Assembly (NCBI GenBank): GCA_964017065.1
Contig: OZ024783.1
Span: 16,316,561-16,380,560, forward strand
Length of the DNA: 64,000 nt
Source: Haliclona indistincta
Taxonomy: Eukaryota > Porifera > Demospongiae > Haplosclerida > Chalinidae
Reading direction: 5' to 3'
Translations under genes and position numbers: made by a program
Shown: piece by piece, positions 45,701-55,100 of the stretch
Numbering within the stretch: position 1 is the first letter of the stretch
How the letters are laid out: the number at the start of each line of letters is the position of its first letter
Notes under the pieces: generated by a model
What the model saw: the letters and a program-made list of their open reading frames with translations, nothing else
Told to the model about the DNA's origin: nothing
The model's database searches: none

Positions 45701-46740
45701 AGAGCCACAGTGAGTCACTGTATTGTATGCAAAATATATACAGTGGAGCCCCTCTAAGGCGGACATCATCGAGACCAACAAAAATCGCCCTTTATAGAGT
45801 GGGTGTCCTCTGGTCAGGGGTTTATTATACATTATGTGGATTATATTTGGGATTCAGTAAGTGTCCATTATGGAGGGATGAGGGGTGTCCTCTAAGAGGG
45901 GTTCCACTGTACCTGCACCAAGTGGTGGAAATTTGCTATCATGGATTTATGGAATGGGCATATACATGTATATGTCCGTTTCACCCCCTTGGAAGTCAGC
46001 TAGAGTGTACGGTGGAACCTCTCTATAGCGGACAAATTGGGTAAGTTCTATTTGTCCGTTACATGGAGGTTCAATCTGTATTATGTTATCATTGTTATGT
46101 ACATCAGTAAATTATCCGCTATACAGTGTATGGGGTGTCCGCTAAAGGCTTGTCCGCACTAGGGCTCTAATGCGGTTCAATGCGCATTCGAAACCAGTTT
46201 AATCCCGTCCGCACTACACGTAAATTTTGCAAAACTGAATCTAAGTGAATCAATGCGCATTCGCCCCAATCCACCTACGGAGGTGCGTTGAAGTGACTTG
46301 AAACTTGATTGGATGTGGGTGTGGTCTTAAACACAAGACGTGTGGCTTGTACAGTGCTATAAAGAAGAAAGCCCTGGTCCATACTCGGGCGAAGAAAGGG
46401 CGCGCAACACACAGACTAGCGATTATATGTGGTAAGACCAGTTTTTTGGCTGTTTAGCAAGCTGTTGCTTACGTCACATGACGCGATCGACACCAGCAAG
46501 TCGATCTAATGGCGACCAGTACGGACATGCGGTAAGCAGATCGTTGCACTTTGATCCGATCTTTAGCTAATGCGCATTGAACCAGTTCTGTAGTGCGGAC
46601 GAGCCTTAAGAGAGGTTCCACTGGACACAATATTATGCATACTTTATAGTCTAGACAACCATTTAACAGCTCAGTACAATAATTTGTATTTAATTTTTGT
46701 CTCGCTGGTGTCTCAGATTAGCAAGACTCCATCATATTAA
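39705..46740 (+). CDS. SIM-rich disordered nuclear-type protein, copy 1
   Basis: Family not recognised. Eight exons join in frame to 431 aa: 39705-39830, 39892-40541, 41090-41115, 41332-41424, 42050-42123, 42233-42377, 45552-45709, 46717-46740. One exon is 26 bp and the last encodes only ISKTPSY and the stop. The protein is Ser/Pro-rich with basic clusters (RRKRK at 6-10, KRRSNRP, RQAKRK, SKRSTR). Three hydrophobic cores followed by acidic or Ser residues match SUMO-interaction motifs: VEVICEESS (from 22), VVIENSDDED (from 116), VLCVSDDDEEE (from 374). No RING, protease or other catalytic domain is present. RNF4 and the N-termini of SENP6/7 have similar motif arrays, but homology to either is not shown. 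All exons, phases and splice sites are conserved in copy 2, which argues for a real, constrained protein. Confidence 0.75.
41425..41520 (+). repeat. GTGAGTGTG-rich array following exon 4 donor, copy 1
   Basis: The 5' splice site GTGAGT (41425) is followed by GTGTGAGTGTGCGTG-type repeats that keep recreating GTGAGT-like donors. The array is longer in copy 2. Confidence 0.85.
42608..43321. mobile_element. 714-bp element with 17-bp TIRs and captured coding-like DNA
   Basis: Ends GCCTCGTCCCCAGGCTC and exact inverse. It is flanked by TAGCTGGAACTTA / TAGCTGGAACTA, a direct repeat of at least 11 bp. Unit 2 has the empty site (GTAGTTGGAACTTGGAAG near 55360). Inside, about 115 codons (42808-43172, plus) read open from AEPSDESKWLKSHYEEAATG through TYNDLVVKGFIKEAF to the coiled-coil-like ELAEKRLCEAAEENK and then a stop. 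No transposase is seen. The family is uncertain and the long target duplication is unusual for cut-and-paste DNA elements. Confidence 0.75.
43384..43480. repeat. Hairpin (inverted CATATTTGTGGTCAACACCA arms)
   Basis: GACTCATATTTGTGGTC...CACACCTCTCC pairs with GGAGAGGTGTGGTG...CACAAATATGAGTC across a short loop. The same hairpin is in unit 2 (about 55430-55910), but there its loop holds ~390 bp of inserted DNA. Confidence 0.85.
43541..45531. mobile_element. TA-target element with ~30-bp TIRs (mariner-like), unit 1 only
   Basis: CAGTGCTTTTAATCTAGAGG... at 43541 is inverted at 45502-45531, with TA duplications at 43539-43540 and 45532-45533. Unit 2 shows the empty site AGTGTCTACATGTTAC (near 55987). 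No transposase frame is seen, so it is non-autonomous or decayed. It contains a nested 971-bp fold-back. It lies in the intron before the seventh exon of the SIM-protein gene. Confidence 0.88.
44135..45105. mobile_element. 971-bp fold-back nested in the TA element
   Basis: Arms 44135-44613 and 44629-45105 are inverted copies with only scattered differences, ends TAGGGTCCGCAATG and inverse, and a ~15-base loop. TCTTAAC at 44128-44134 and 45106-45112 looks like a 7-bp target duplication. In RNA it would form a ~475-bp hairpin. Confidence 0.92.
45741..45909. mobile_element. CAGTGGAACC-family MITE, unit 1
   Basis: CAGTGGAGCCCCTCTAAGGC ... GGGGTTCCACTG with TA on both sides. The orthologous copy at 56224-56390 shows that insertion preceded the duplication. 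Confidence 0.85.
46010..46623. mobile_element. CAGTGGAACC-family MITE split by a later insertion
   Basis: CGGTGGAACCTCTCTATAGC ... GAGAGGTTCCACTG. It is interrupted at 46146-46606. The unit 2 copy (57196-57354) is uninterrupted. Confidence 0.85.
46146..46606. mobile_element. Harbinger-like MITE, TAA target
   Basis: A 461-bp element with 16-bp ends AGGCTTGTCCGCACTA / TAGTGCGGACGAGCCT (one mismatch) and TAA duplications at 46143-46145 and 46607-46609. A three-base TAA/TWA target fits PIF/Harbinger. It has repeated AATGCGCATT motifs inside and is absent from unit 2. Confidence 0.85.
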
Positions 46741-46764
46741 CACATCATAAGCATTCTGAACTGC

Positions 46765-46960
46765 TACATGTGTAAATGTCTCTGCATCAGCGCCAGCACA
46801 GAAGAAATGCTGTTCACTTTTCATAGTTAAAATTTTTTTAATAATATTTTTTTAATAATTATATTTTTAATAATTATATTTTTATTTTTAAATAATTTTT
46901 TTAAATAATATATTTTTAATAATTATATTTTTTCATATTATTTTTTTAAATAATAATATT
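46765..46960. other. AT-rich spacer between the two duplicated units
   Basis: Mostly AATAATTATATTTTT-type repeats (about 46825-46960). It marks the junction at which unit 2 begins. Confidence 0.8.
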
Positions 46961-47757
46961 TACTAATCGGGGTCAAGGTGGCTTACCTAGCTGATGGCAA
47001 CCACGAATACATGGGCGGGGCATTATTCATTAGGTGATGTCTGGTGACGTGGAAACGGTCTGACTTGCTCAAGGTAGTCATGATCAATGTCTGATGACGA
47101 TGCAGTACTTTGCTCCTTTGATTTTTATTCATTGATTAAAAGGAAAAAGTATTTACTTGGTCAGCGTGTGCTGAGTAGCATGATGCAGTCAGCACTGTCA
47201 TCAAAATAGATATCAATTGGGCAAATCTAACGGTGATCAACCTTCTCAGATAAGGTATTATGAGTGCAGCTGAAATACAGTAATTAGGTTTGGAGACAGT
47301 GTATTTGTGTAGATGAACTGCGAAACTCCACATAATTATGCCCCGGCCATGCATGCATGGGGTCAATTGGGATTCCTCTTGATCACTTCAGTCGTAATGT
47401 AAGAGATTAATTTATTATACAAATTGATGCATTGTCACGGCAGTTATCAAATTAAGTCTAGTCTTGCAGTGTATGATAATCTTAATAATTTCATCCAGCA
47501 TTCACAACTCCATTTTCGCTTCTTATCACAGTACAACTTCTTTGTAGCCATCGAGCTTCAGAATTACCTTCTTTATCATGAAAATAATTCTATACACTCT
47601 GTTTACTGTTGATTTAGTCTTGTTAGACACATAATTTTATTTAATTTTACTATTACTGCGGAACATTCATGGCTAAGTTCTGCTCTTCTCACAATTCTCA
47701 TCAGCATGATCTCTCTACTGATCTTATTGTTGCTGAGACAACTAGGCACCGAAGGTG

Positions 47758-48550
47758 CTTATGCCTCGGTGGAATGTTATGCATACATGTCTGTCTGACT
47801 AAATACGCTGAACTGAAATACACAAGCAGTAATGAAAGTCTGCTGTTGCTAGTTGAACATGATCTTGAGCTCATTATTTAGCAGTTGCTGTTACAAACAT
47901 ACACACTAAAGTTAAACTGCAGCAGTTGTACCTTTCTGTAGAGCAATCACAATGCAGTATAATAGTTATGCAATTAGAAGCCAATCAGTGCTGACCACTA
48001 ATTCAACTGGGCGTGTCTATATTGTTCAGGGCACAGCACGTACAACGAGCGAGTTAGCGTCCATAGCTTGCTTACACAATTTCTTTAGTAACCTATCAGC
48101 TTCTAGGCAGTCAACTGTGGATAGTTCTGTCTACGGAGAACTCCAGATCGCCAGCAACGGCCATCGATCGCGAGGTAAGCAAAGCTATACGCCATAACTC
48201 TAGAACGCAGCTTCATATACAAGTCTGCCGTGCTGTTCTGAAGTAAAGGCGAACTCACTAGCTGTAAGGCAGCCAGCATTAGACAATTTTGTCGTTACAT
48301 CAGCAACTAGATCGCCAGCCGGCGATCGCGAGGTAAACAATCACGCTATAACTCACGAACAGAGCCTTATAACCAAAATCCTTACAATTCATTTTCAAGC
48401 AAATATCGACTTTAGGTTGTGTTGCACGTTTCAGCGCTTAGTTTTCAGCGAGCGACGAGAAATCCTGCCGACAGACAGACAGACAGACAGACAGATACAT
48501 ACACAAACGAACTACTGTATGCCTCGTGGCTCCGCCCACCGAGGCATAAA
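47758..48550. mobile_element. Candidate element with TTATGCCTCGGTGG ends
   Basis: TTATGCCTCGGTGG at 47759-47772 pairs with CCACCGAGGCATAA at 48536-48549. The interior has GCAACGGCCATCGATCGCGA and GCCGGCGATCGCGAGGTAA near-repeats, CTATAACTC motifs and (GACA)n at 48471-48494. It is absent from unit 1. No coding function is claimed for the frames inside. Confidence 0.55.
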
Positions 48551-48570
48551 AACCCTCTGACTTGTCTAAA

Positions 48571-49455
48571 TCATTTTACGATTATTCCATGCCAGTTGCA
48601 TAGTCCATTGTAACCAAAGAAATCAGTATAAAAGCTATCCACTGAGTACCAGCGCTTGTGTTGTGTCATAAAGCTACGTAGCTGCTCCAGTTTATGAGTA
48701 CCAATGGACACATACTCCTCACAGATAGCTCCCATACCAGAAGAGACAGGTTCATCAGGGTTACAATCCTCTACAACCAGGTAGTCTCCCTCTTGTAGAA
48801 ACTGGTGGAAGTACGTTAGCAGTGGCACAACATTCACGTGAGCGTCCTCGATCACCACCATCGGATGTTTCAACTGAGACATCATTTCAGGCGTGAAGGT
48901 CTTTTCGATAGCAAAGCTGTCTCCTTGAAGAAAATGCACATTCTCAGGCTTGTGTAGCTTCACATTGGAATGCAAGATAGATAAATCAATGTCCATTGAA
49001 TACACTTCACATTTTGTGGACTGTGCTTGCAGATTGTCAGCCATCCACAGCGTAAAGCCTCCACTGTAGGCACCAATTTCGATTATGGTGGCTGGTTGTA
49101 GGTACCACATAAGCTGATAAAATACGGCCATATCGTCCGGTGATTTCATTATTGGGACACCTCTGTAAACCGTCTTGTATCGACCAGTTTTGAAATGAGT
49201 TTTGAGCGCTTCGAACGACATATCGCTACGATCTTCTCTCTGTTCAATACTGTGATAGCGGTCAGGATGAGCCCTCAGGTGATTGACCCACTTATCAATG
49301 TCGGTTCCAACTCCGCCGTAGTTAGTCGAATCACAATCAGCATGACTACTACTGATCCGTGGTACTGCCGAACAATGAACCCAACTTCTGCGACTGGTGC
49401 TCCACTGCAATGCGGTGCTCCTAGCGGTGACCGATAATCGAAGCATCCTGGCCAT
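48571..49455 (-). CDS. CmcI-family (cephalosporin hydroxylase-like) methyltransferase, intronless
   Basis: A 294-aa frame on one exon. The Rossmann-type motif ATIIEIGAYSGGFTLWMA (residues 122-139) would bind S-adenosylmethionine. Acidic pairs in VVIEDAH (200-206) and LVVEDCNPDE (226-235) match the metal-binding positions of the CmcI / rhamnosyl O-methyltransferase family, and WYSVDSFYTDFFGYNG fits the C-terminus. The first ~35 residues are rich in Arg/Ser and lack acids (MARMLRLSVTARS), like a mitochondrial targeting peptide. The family is best known from bacteria. Lack of introns among intron-rich neighbours would fit transfer or retroposition, though introns can also simply be lost. The substrate is unknown. 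It lies only in unit 2 of the segmental duplication, between element-derived repeats. The frame is intact and full length. Confidence 0.8.
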   Translation of the reverse strand: MARMLRLSVTARSTALQWSTSRRSWVHCSAVPRISSSHADCDSTNYGGVGTDIDKWVNHLRAHPDRYHSIEQREDRSDMSFEALKTHFKTGRYKTVYRGVPIMKSPDDMAVFYQLMWYLQPATIIEIGAYSGGFTLWMADNLQAQSTKCEVYSMDIDLSILHSNVKLHKPENVHFLQGDSFAIEKTFTPEMMSQLKHPMVVIEDAHVNVVPLLTYFHQFLQEGDYLVVEDCNPDEPVSSGMGAICEEYVSIGTHKLEQLRSFMTQHKRWYSVDSFYTDFFGYNGLCNWHGIIVK

Positions 49456-50206
49456 TTGGGATCGAGGTCCACAGTAGCGAGCTGGTGCGTGGGCATGGTC
49501 ATGCGGCCAGAAATCTGAAATGTCTCCACCTTTTTCAATTCAAAAAGTGGAAATTTGTCTTGCGCGACGTCTGAGTGCCGTTTCAGTGGCTAAAAACCAA
49601 CCAAGGTTTTCAGATACGCTGATTCCAACTAATAATGACATTTAAGCAGATAATTCTTGAAAACAATGCTGTTTTGCTATGATCAATAAGAGCTAGACTG
49701 ATCCAGCACTGAAATTGGTAATCAAAAAATTATTTTCTTCGTCAAACTGTTTGCAATGTTAGCTAAACTTGGAGAATGCCTCTGACCAGCACTTACAAAG
49801 ATATTAGTGAAAGTTTGGGTAAGTGCAAACGTGCTCCAAAGTCGCGCACAGCTAAAGTGTCATGCTAACTTGTTGTAGATCTGACTGGTCGTAGTTTGTT
49901 TCAATAAGTATGCAGAACAGGTCAGCGTAGCCAAGACCATAGATAAATACCCCATGTACATGGGGTATTTATCTATGCCAAGACTATCGTGTCATGTTTT
50001 GCTGCTTTTGCACCTATGCTACTTGCGCAACAGCGCCGCTGTAGCCAGGAAACCGGTTGTAGTGAAGAACAAAATCACACAGTAACCGCTACAAAAACCG
50101 TTGTAACTCAGCCATTTTAGCACCGATTCTAACGAAATTTAGATTTGTGTGCTGCTAAAGGTTGGCAAACATTGCCATTCATCGATAAAAAGAATTAATC
50201 CTGTAC
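49456..50206. other. Non-coding DNA upstream of the methyltransferase-like gene
   Basis: No supported exon. Contains the 40-bp perfect palindrome listed separately. Confidence 0.5.
49938..49977. repeat. 40-bp perfect palindrome
   Basis: CATAGATAAATACCCCATGT followed immediately by its exact reverse complement, with no loop. Confidence 0.97.
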
Positions 50207-50818
50207 AGTACTAGCAAGAGTTTATAATGAACAGAGAGTATCGCACTCCAATTGGTCCATCACGGAGACTCTCGGGAAAGTAACGTGACCAGCACGCGAG
50301 CAAATGACGTCCGCAAATAATTAATTTTATAACGTGACGTAACAATGCATACTCTAATGCGGCTGGCATGCGTGGGGACGCTGAAGCAAGCTACGTATAT
50401 TAAAGTCTGATGGAAGAGCTATTTGAAGAGTGCATTGGCGCTGAAATCTGATGTTCTTTCGTTACTGTGTATCCCACCCGAAAATTAAGCCAATCGCCAT
50501 ATTCTTTGTCTCCAGCAGTACTTAAAGCGTTAATGAAGCTGTCCACTGGTAAACTAGCTGGTCGTTTTGCCTGCGGAGTTCCATGAAACTCGTGATCGCT
50601 TGCTGCTGCTCGCTTCATCGTCGTTGCTAAGGCTTGCACATGCAGGTCGCTGGGCGTGCCTAGCCTGCATGCATTACGTAGGCAAAATCGACAAGTATTG
50701 AACAACGTCAGAACACGTAATAGCGCTCGCGTGCTGGTCACGTTACTTTCCCGAGAGTCTCCGTGATGGACCAATTGGAGTGCGATACTCTCTGTTCATT
50801 ATAAACTCTTGGTACTAG
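50207..50818. mobile_element. Fold-back element with ~95-bp arms
   Basis: Arms at about 50208-50305 and 50722-50818 (AAGAGTTTATAATGAACAGA... and inverse) surround ~415 bp. The interior has a minus-strand frame (to 50400) reading ...FHGTPQAKRPASLPVDSF and DWLNFRVGYTVTKEHQIS, which could be captured exon DNA. No transposase is seen. Confidence 0.8.
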
Positions 50819-51378
50819 CTACTTCCAGCCTACTCATCAGTTAAATCTCATTTCTAGCAGACAATTGCTGCACCAGTACAGTACATCGTATGTTTAAATT
50901 ATTTACCTTTTATGAAAGTGTTGAGTGCAATACCCATAAAACTCAGCGACCAACTCGTCATCACATAGTAAGCACCTGGCTAGCCTTGTCCCTGGCATGT
51001 TACGTCATCAGAAGAAGCGACAAGCAGTAGGCTGCATGAAGGTATAGGAAACACTTCATTATGATTATGCGAAGCATTGAGATTTATCAACGGTAGTCTG
51101 GCTATTCCATACTTAAGGTATATGGCTACTAAACCGTACAAAGAATTTTCCTAACTCAAAAAGCTGTTGAAAATGTCTATCTTTTTGGCTTCCTAGCTGC
51201 ATTAGCACGGATCAAAGAAAAGCCTCCAAACTTTGTGAGATGAACAAAGACCTACCTTACAATCAAACAGTAAATATTTTTTGCTTAACTCAAATCTCAA
51301 AGTAACATTAATAATGCTGGCAGCGAATGCTGGCCTAAAGTAGTCAGGCGTGGCCTGCCTAATCGCATACTGTATATC

Positions 51379-51993
51379 GTCACTTCCGGACTGCTCGTAG
51401 CCGCCTACTTGTACCTACTTTGTATGGAGTTCATTGAGAAAATATGAGTTTTTAAAACTTCGCGGGCAGCCAAAACTTGGCGCATGTGCAGGATCTAAGA
51501 ATGCGATGCGCAACTACTACCATTGGCACATGCAACGCAGTAAAAACAGAGACGATCGGTGGAGGCGCGGTCGAGAACGAGCCATCACTGTACAGCTAGG
51601 TAAGCCAATGTGACGAGCGATGAAAACGCGAAGACTAACACAGCTTAACTAATGGTAAAGCAAGATGCTCACTAGATTGCTCAAGAGACAGTGAAAGGTG
51701 ACAGATTTGATACTTACATTGCGAGTGATGACAATCTAGGCACGCATTTTGCCTCTGACAAAAAGAGCATACCCAGCTGTACAGTGATGGCTCGTTCTCG
51801 ACCGCGCCTCCACCGATCGTCTCTGTTTTTACTGCGTTGCATGTGCCAATGGTAGTAGTTGCGCATCGCATTCTTAGATCCTGCACATGCGCCAAGTTTT
51901 GGCTGCCCGCGAAGTTTTAAAAACTCATATTTTCTCAATGAACTCCATACAAAGTAGGTACAAGTAGGCGGCTACAAGCAGTCCGGAAGTGAC
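51379..51993. mobile_element. Fold-back element, family A, copy 2
   Basis: Same arms and loop as 4449-5064, with a few indels in the loop. The outer arm lies on the right here (to about 52047), so this copy is inverted relative to copy 1. Confidence 0.85.
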
Positions 51994-52165
51994 TTTACGT
52001 TTAATTATCAATAATTAAATTCCTTGGCTCTTACACGCAACTGGCCTATTGGGAGTTGTCAAACATTACGATTCCGGAAATACACGGTCGTAACACTGTG
52101 ATGGGGGATATGGGCGTAATCGAAGGGTTGGCGCGCGTACATGTGTATTATAAAACTCCTCGTAC

Positions 52166-55100
52166 ATGTCTCAGCAGAGAAGAAAAAGAAAGACTCGTTT
52201 GGAAGTCCAGGAGGCCCCGGAGGTCGTAGAGGTGATATGCGAGGAGGGTTCGGTTAACACCAGCTATGAAAAACACAAGAAACCAGATGTAAGACCCGGA
52301 GCAACGCTCCATGCATGGACGTTTCAAAAGTACCGAATTGTGCCTGTTTCTCTTTGCAGGAGTTGAAGATGTCTTCGTTACCCTCATTCCGCCGGGGTTC
52401 AATGCCTTCTCTAGCTGTGAGCGGCGGCACAGCTAAATCGACAAGCAGGGAACCAGAAGGATATGGTCAGTGGGGAGGGAGTGGTTTCAGCGCTAGCGCC
52501 ACCAAATCCTTCGTTCCTAATCTTGGGCAGTCTTCTCTCCCTCTTCCTCAGCCGGCTTACAACACTCGCGCACACAGAAACCCAACAGCTACCGTAGTCA
52601 TAGAAAACTCAGACGACGAGGACCAATCCAGTGAACCTCTAACACCGGGGACCACCGCCATGAGAAACGTCCAGTCCGCCGGTGACAATTACTACATGAG
52701 TTCACTGAATAACTTTGGTAGCTCACCGCCACCACCAAACAAGACTAGAGACCTTCTAGATGTGGTAGAAGCGTCCCCCAGCCCTCCTAACCGTTCTGAA
52801 GGCAGTGGTAGAGAAACACCACGCCCTCTTGCGAAAATATTTCGACCACGTCCGGCCGTTTCCCAATCTTCTCCGATTCCCTCCATCTTCACTGAGTCTA
52901 TACCGTCACCAGCTACCGTTCAGTCCAGTCCGTTGAGCACCTTCAGTTCTAGCGCATGTACTCATCTTGTTGATTATGGTGACAGCAGCGGAGATGACTT
53001 CGAGTCAGTACCATCAGAAAGGTTAGCTAGTAGTAGTAGTGTTGATGATGTGGTGTCTGTGAACAATTGTTATTTTTGCAAGCATCATACATGATATTGC
53101 AGAGCGAGAAATTTTTGTCTAAGAATCAGTTTTGTTAGCACTAACTGCTCATATTTCTAGTTTTGTCACTATAGAATGGAAAAGACATGGTAATGTTAAT
53201 ATTATTTTAAGAAAATAACATCTTTTTCTCAATGGAACGAAACAACGATTTATGCAGCATTAGAACTTGAGCAGCCTTGGTGAACTTACATGTACGTATA
53301 GAAACAGTTTTGTTGTATGTCAAGCAAAAGTGCGTGGTAGATTTCACGCTCTGTAACCTGCTCGCGACCCAACGATTTTGTGGGGTAATTGCGACAGAAA
53401 CTGTCGCGAGTGTTACCAAGGCCTCTATCGGAAATTAGTTAGATGGTGGGGCCTGGGAGGAGGCTACATCCAATCTTGTTTCATTACTTTTGCAAGCCTT
53501 GTTCCTGTTATTTTCCCGTTCCTACGCTTTAGTTATAAACTTTCTTTTTTTCTTTATCTCCTATTCTTTGTCTTTATCTCCTATTCTTTGTCTTTATCTC
53601 CTATTCTTTGTCTTTATCTCCTATTCTTTGTCTTTATCTCCTATTCTTTGTCTTTATCTCCTATTCTTTGTCTTTATCTCCTATTCTTTGTCTTTATCTC
53701 CTATTCTTTGTCTTTATCTCCTACACACAGGCATCCAAAACAAGCATCAGATAACAGTGAGTTAGAGTACGATTGTTGGAATTATCATGTTACATTCATG
53801 TGACTAGTTTGTGCTCCTAATCTGTACATGTACACACTGCATGTACATGTATTGTATTCTCTAAACAGGAAATACTTGTAACTAACATGGGTTTCAGGCT
53901 ATTCTTCTATTTTACATGTTGTATTATAATTTTTACTATTACTATAGTTTTTTTCTCTATCACTTCTTCAGCATCAGATGGTGATCTCGTTCGCAGACCT
54001 CTTCATAACAACAACAATGCTCAAACATTTTATCCCTCTTCCTGTATGAGGAATAGTAACTCAGGTGAGTGTGTGTGTGTGAGTGTGAGTGTGTGAGTGT
54101 GTGAGTGTGAGTGTGAGTGTGTGTTTGTGTGAGTGTGAGTGTGTGAGTGTGTGAGTGTGAGTGTGAGTGTGTGTTTGTGTGAGTGTGTGTTTGTGTGAGT
54201 GTGTGTTTGTGTGAGTGAGCGTGGATGAGTGTGTGCTGATGATAAGCATCCTTGAGCATTTACACGTAGCTCTGATTCTGTTAGTTTGTCTGTTAAAGCC
54301 CTTTTTCACAATCGGTTGTATTGACAGTGACATGTTGCAAGATACAGATCTCGTTTCTATCCTTGCTGTGCGTCATGTGACATCACAAACACAGCAGCAA
54401 GTCAAACACAATACGTGCTAACTGAATCTAAAGATTAGTTCTGCCTATGCTGTGAAGCTCAGCTAACCTTTGTAGAAAGAGGTGGATCTGGAAGAATGAG
54501 ATGGGGATTCCATTGAAACACAATTAACCTTGTTTCTGAGGACAATGCTAAAAGTTACTTTGTGAATGGGGATTTAGGCTTGGGCATGGATCTTCATAGA
54601 CACACCCAGTTGTGATTTCCAAAATACCACAAACCACATTTGAATTATATTCACAGACAAAAGGGGGTTCCTCTGGATTGTGAATTCTGCTTTGTACCAA
54701 TAAATTATGTTGTTCATTTATGGTCATAATTTATCAGTGTCTTTATTTCTCCAGGAACATGGTTAAGTGCTCGTCAGCCTCCACCACTACCTTCTTACAA
54801 TATCAAACGTCGCTCTAACAGACCAGTGAGTCACTTACTGTACATGTGGGCATGACCAAGATCATGTGTATATAGATAGGTCTTTGAGTGTGAAAATGTG
54901 GTTCAATTTGTGTATATTTTGTTCTTGTTCAGATGCTTTTAAACAGGCACAAGGACAACCTCACTGCAGCAGAGGCTACCACTTCAATAATGTCCACATA
55001 CAGACCACCTCCAGCTAGAGATGTCAGAACAAGACAGGGAAAGAGAAAAATGGCGGTGCAAGGGCACTCAGCTGAAGGTACATGCAGCACATGTAGTTGT

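Larger units (their letters stand above)
38084..46764. repeat. Tandem segmental duplication, unit 1
   Basis: Begins TACTAATCGGGGTCAAGGTG at 38085 (repeated at 46961) and ends just past the last exon of the SIM-protein gene (GCATTCTGAACTG, shared with about 57640). It contains gene copy 1 and five insertions absent from unit 2 (39167-39682, 42608-43321, 43541-45531 with nested 44135-45105, 46146-46606). Confidence 0.88.
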
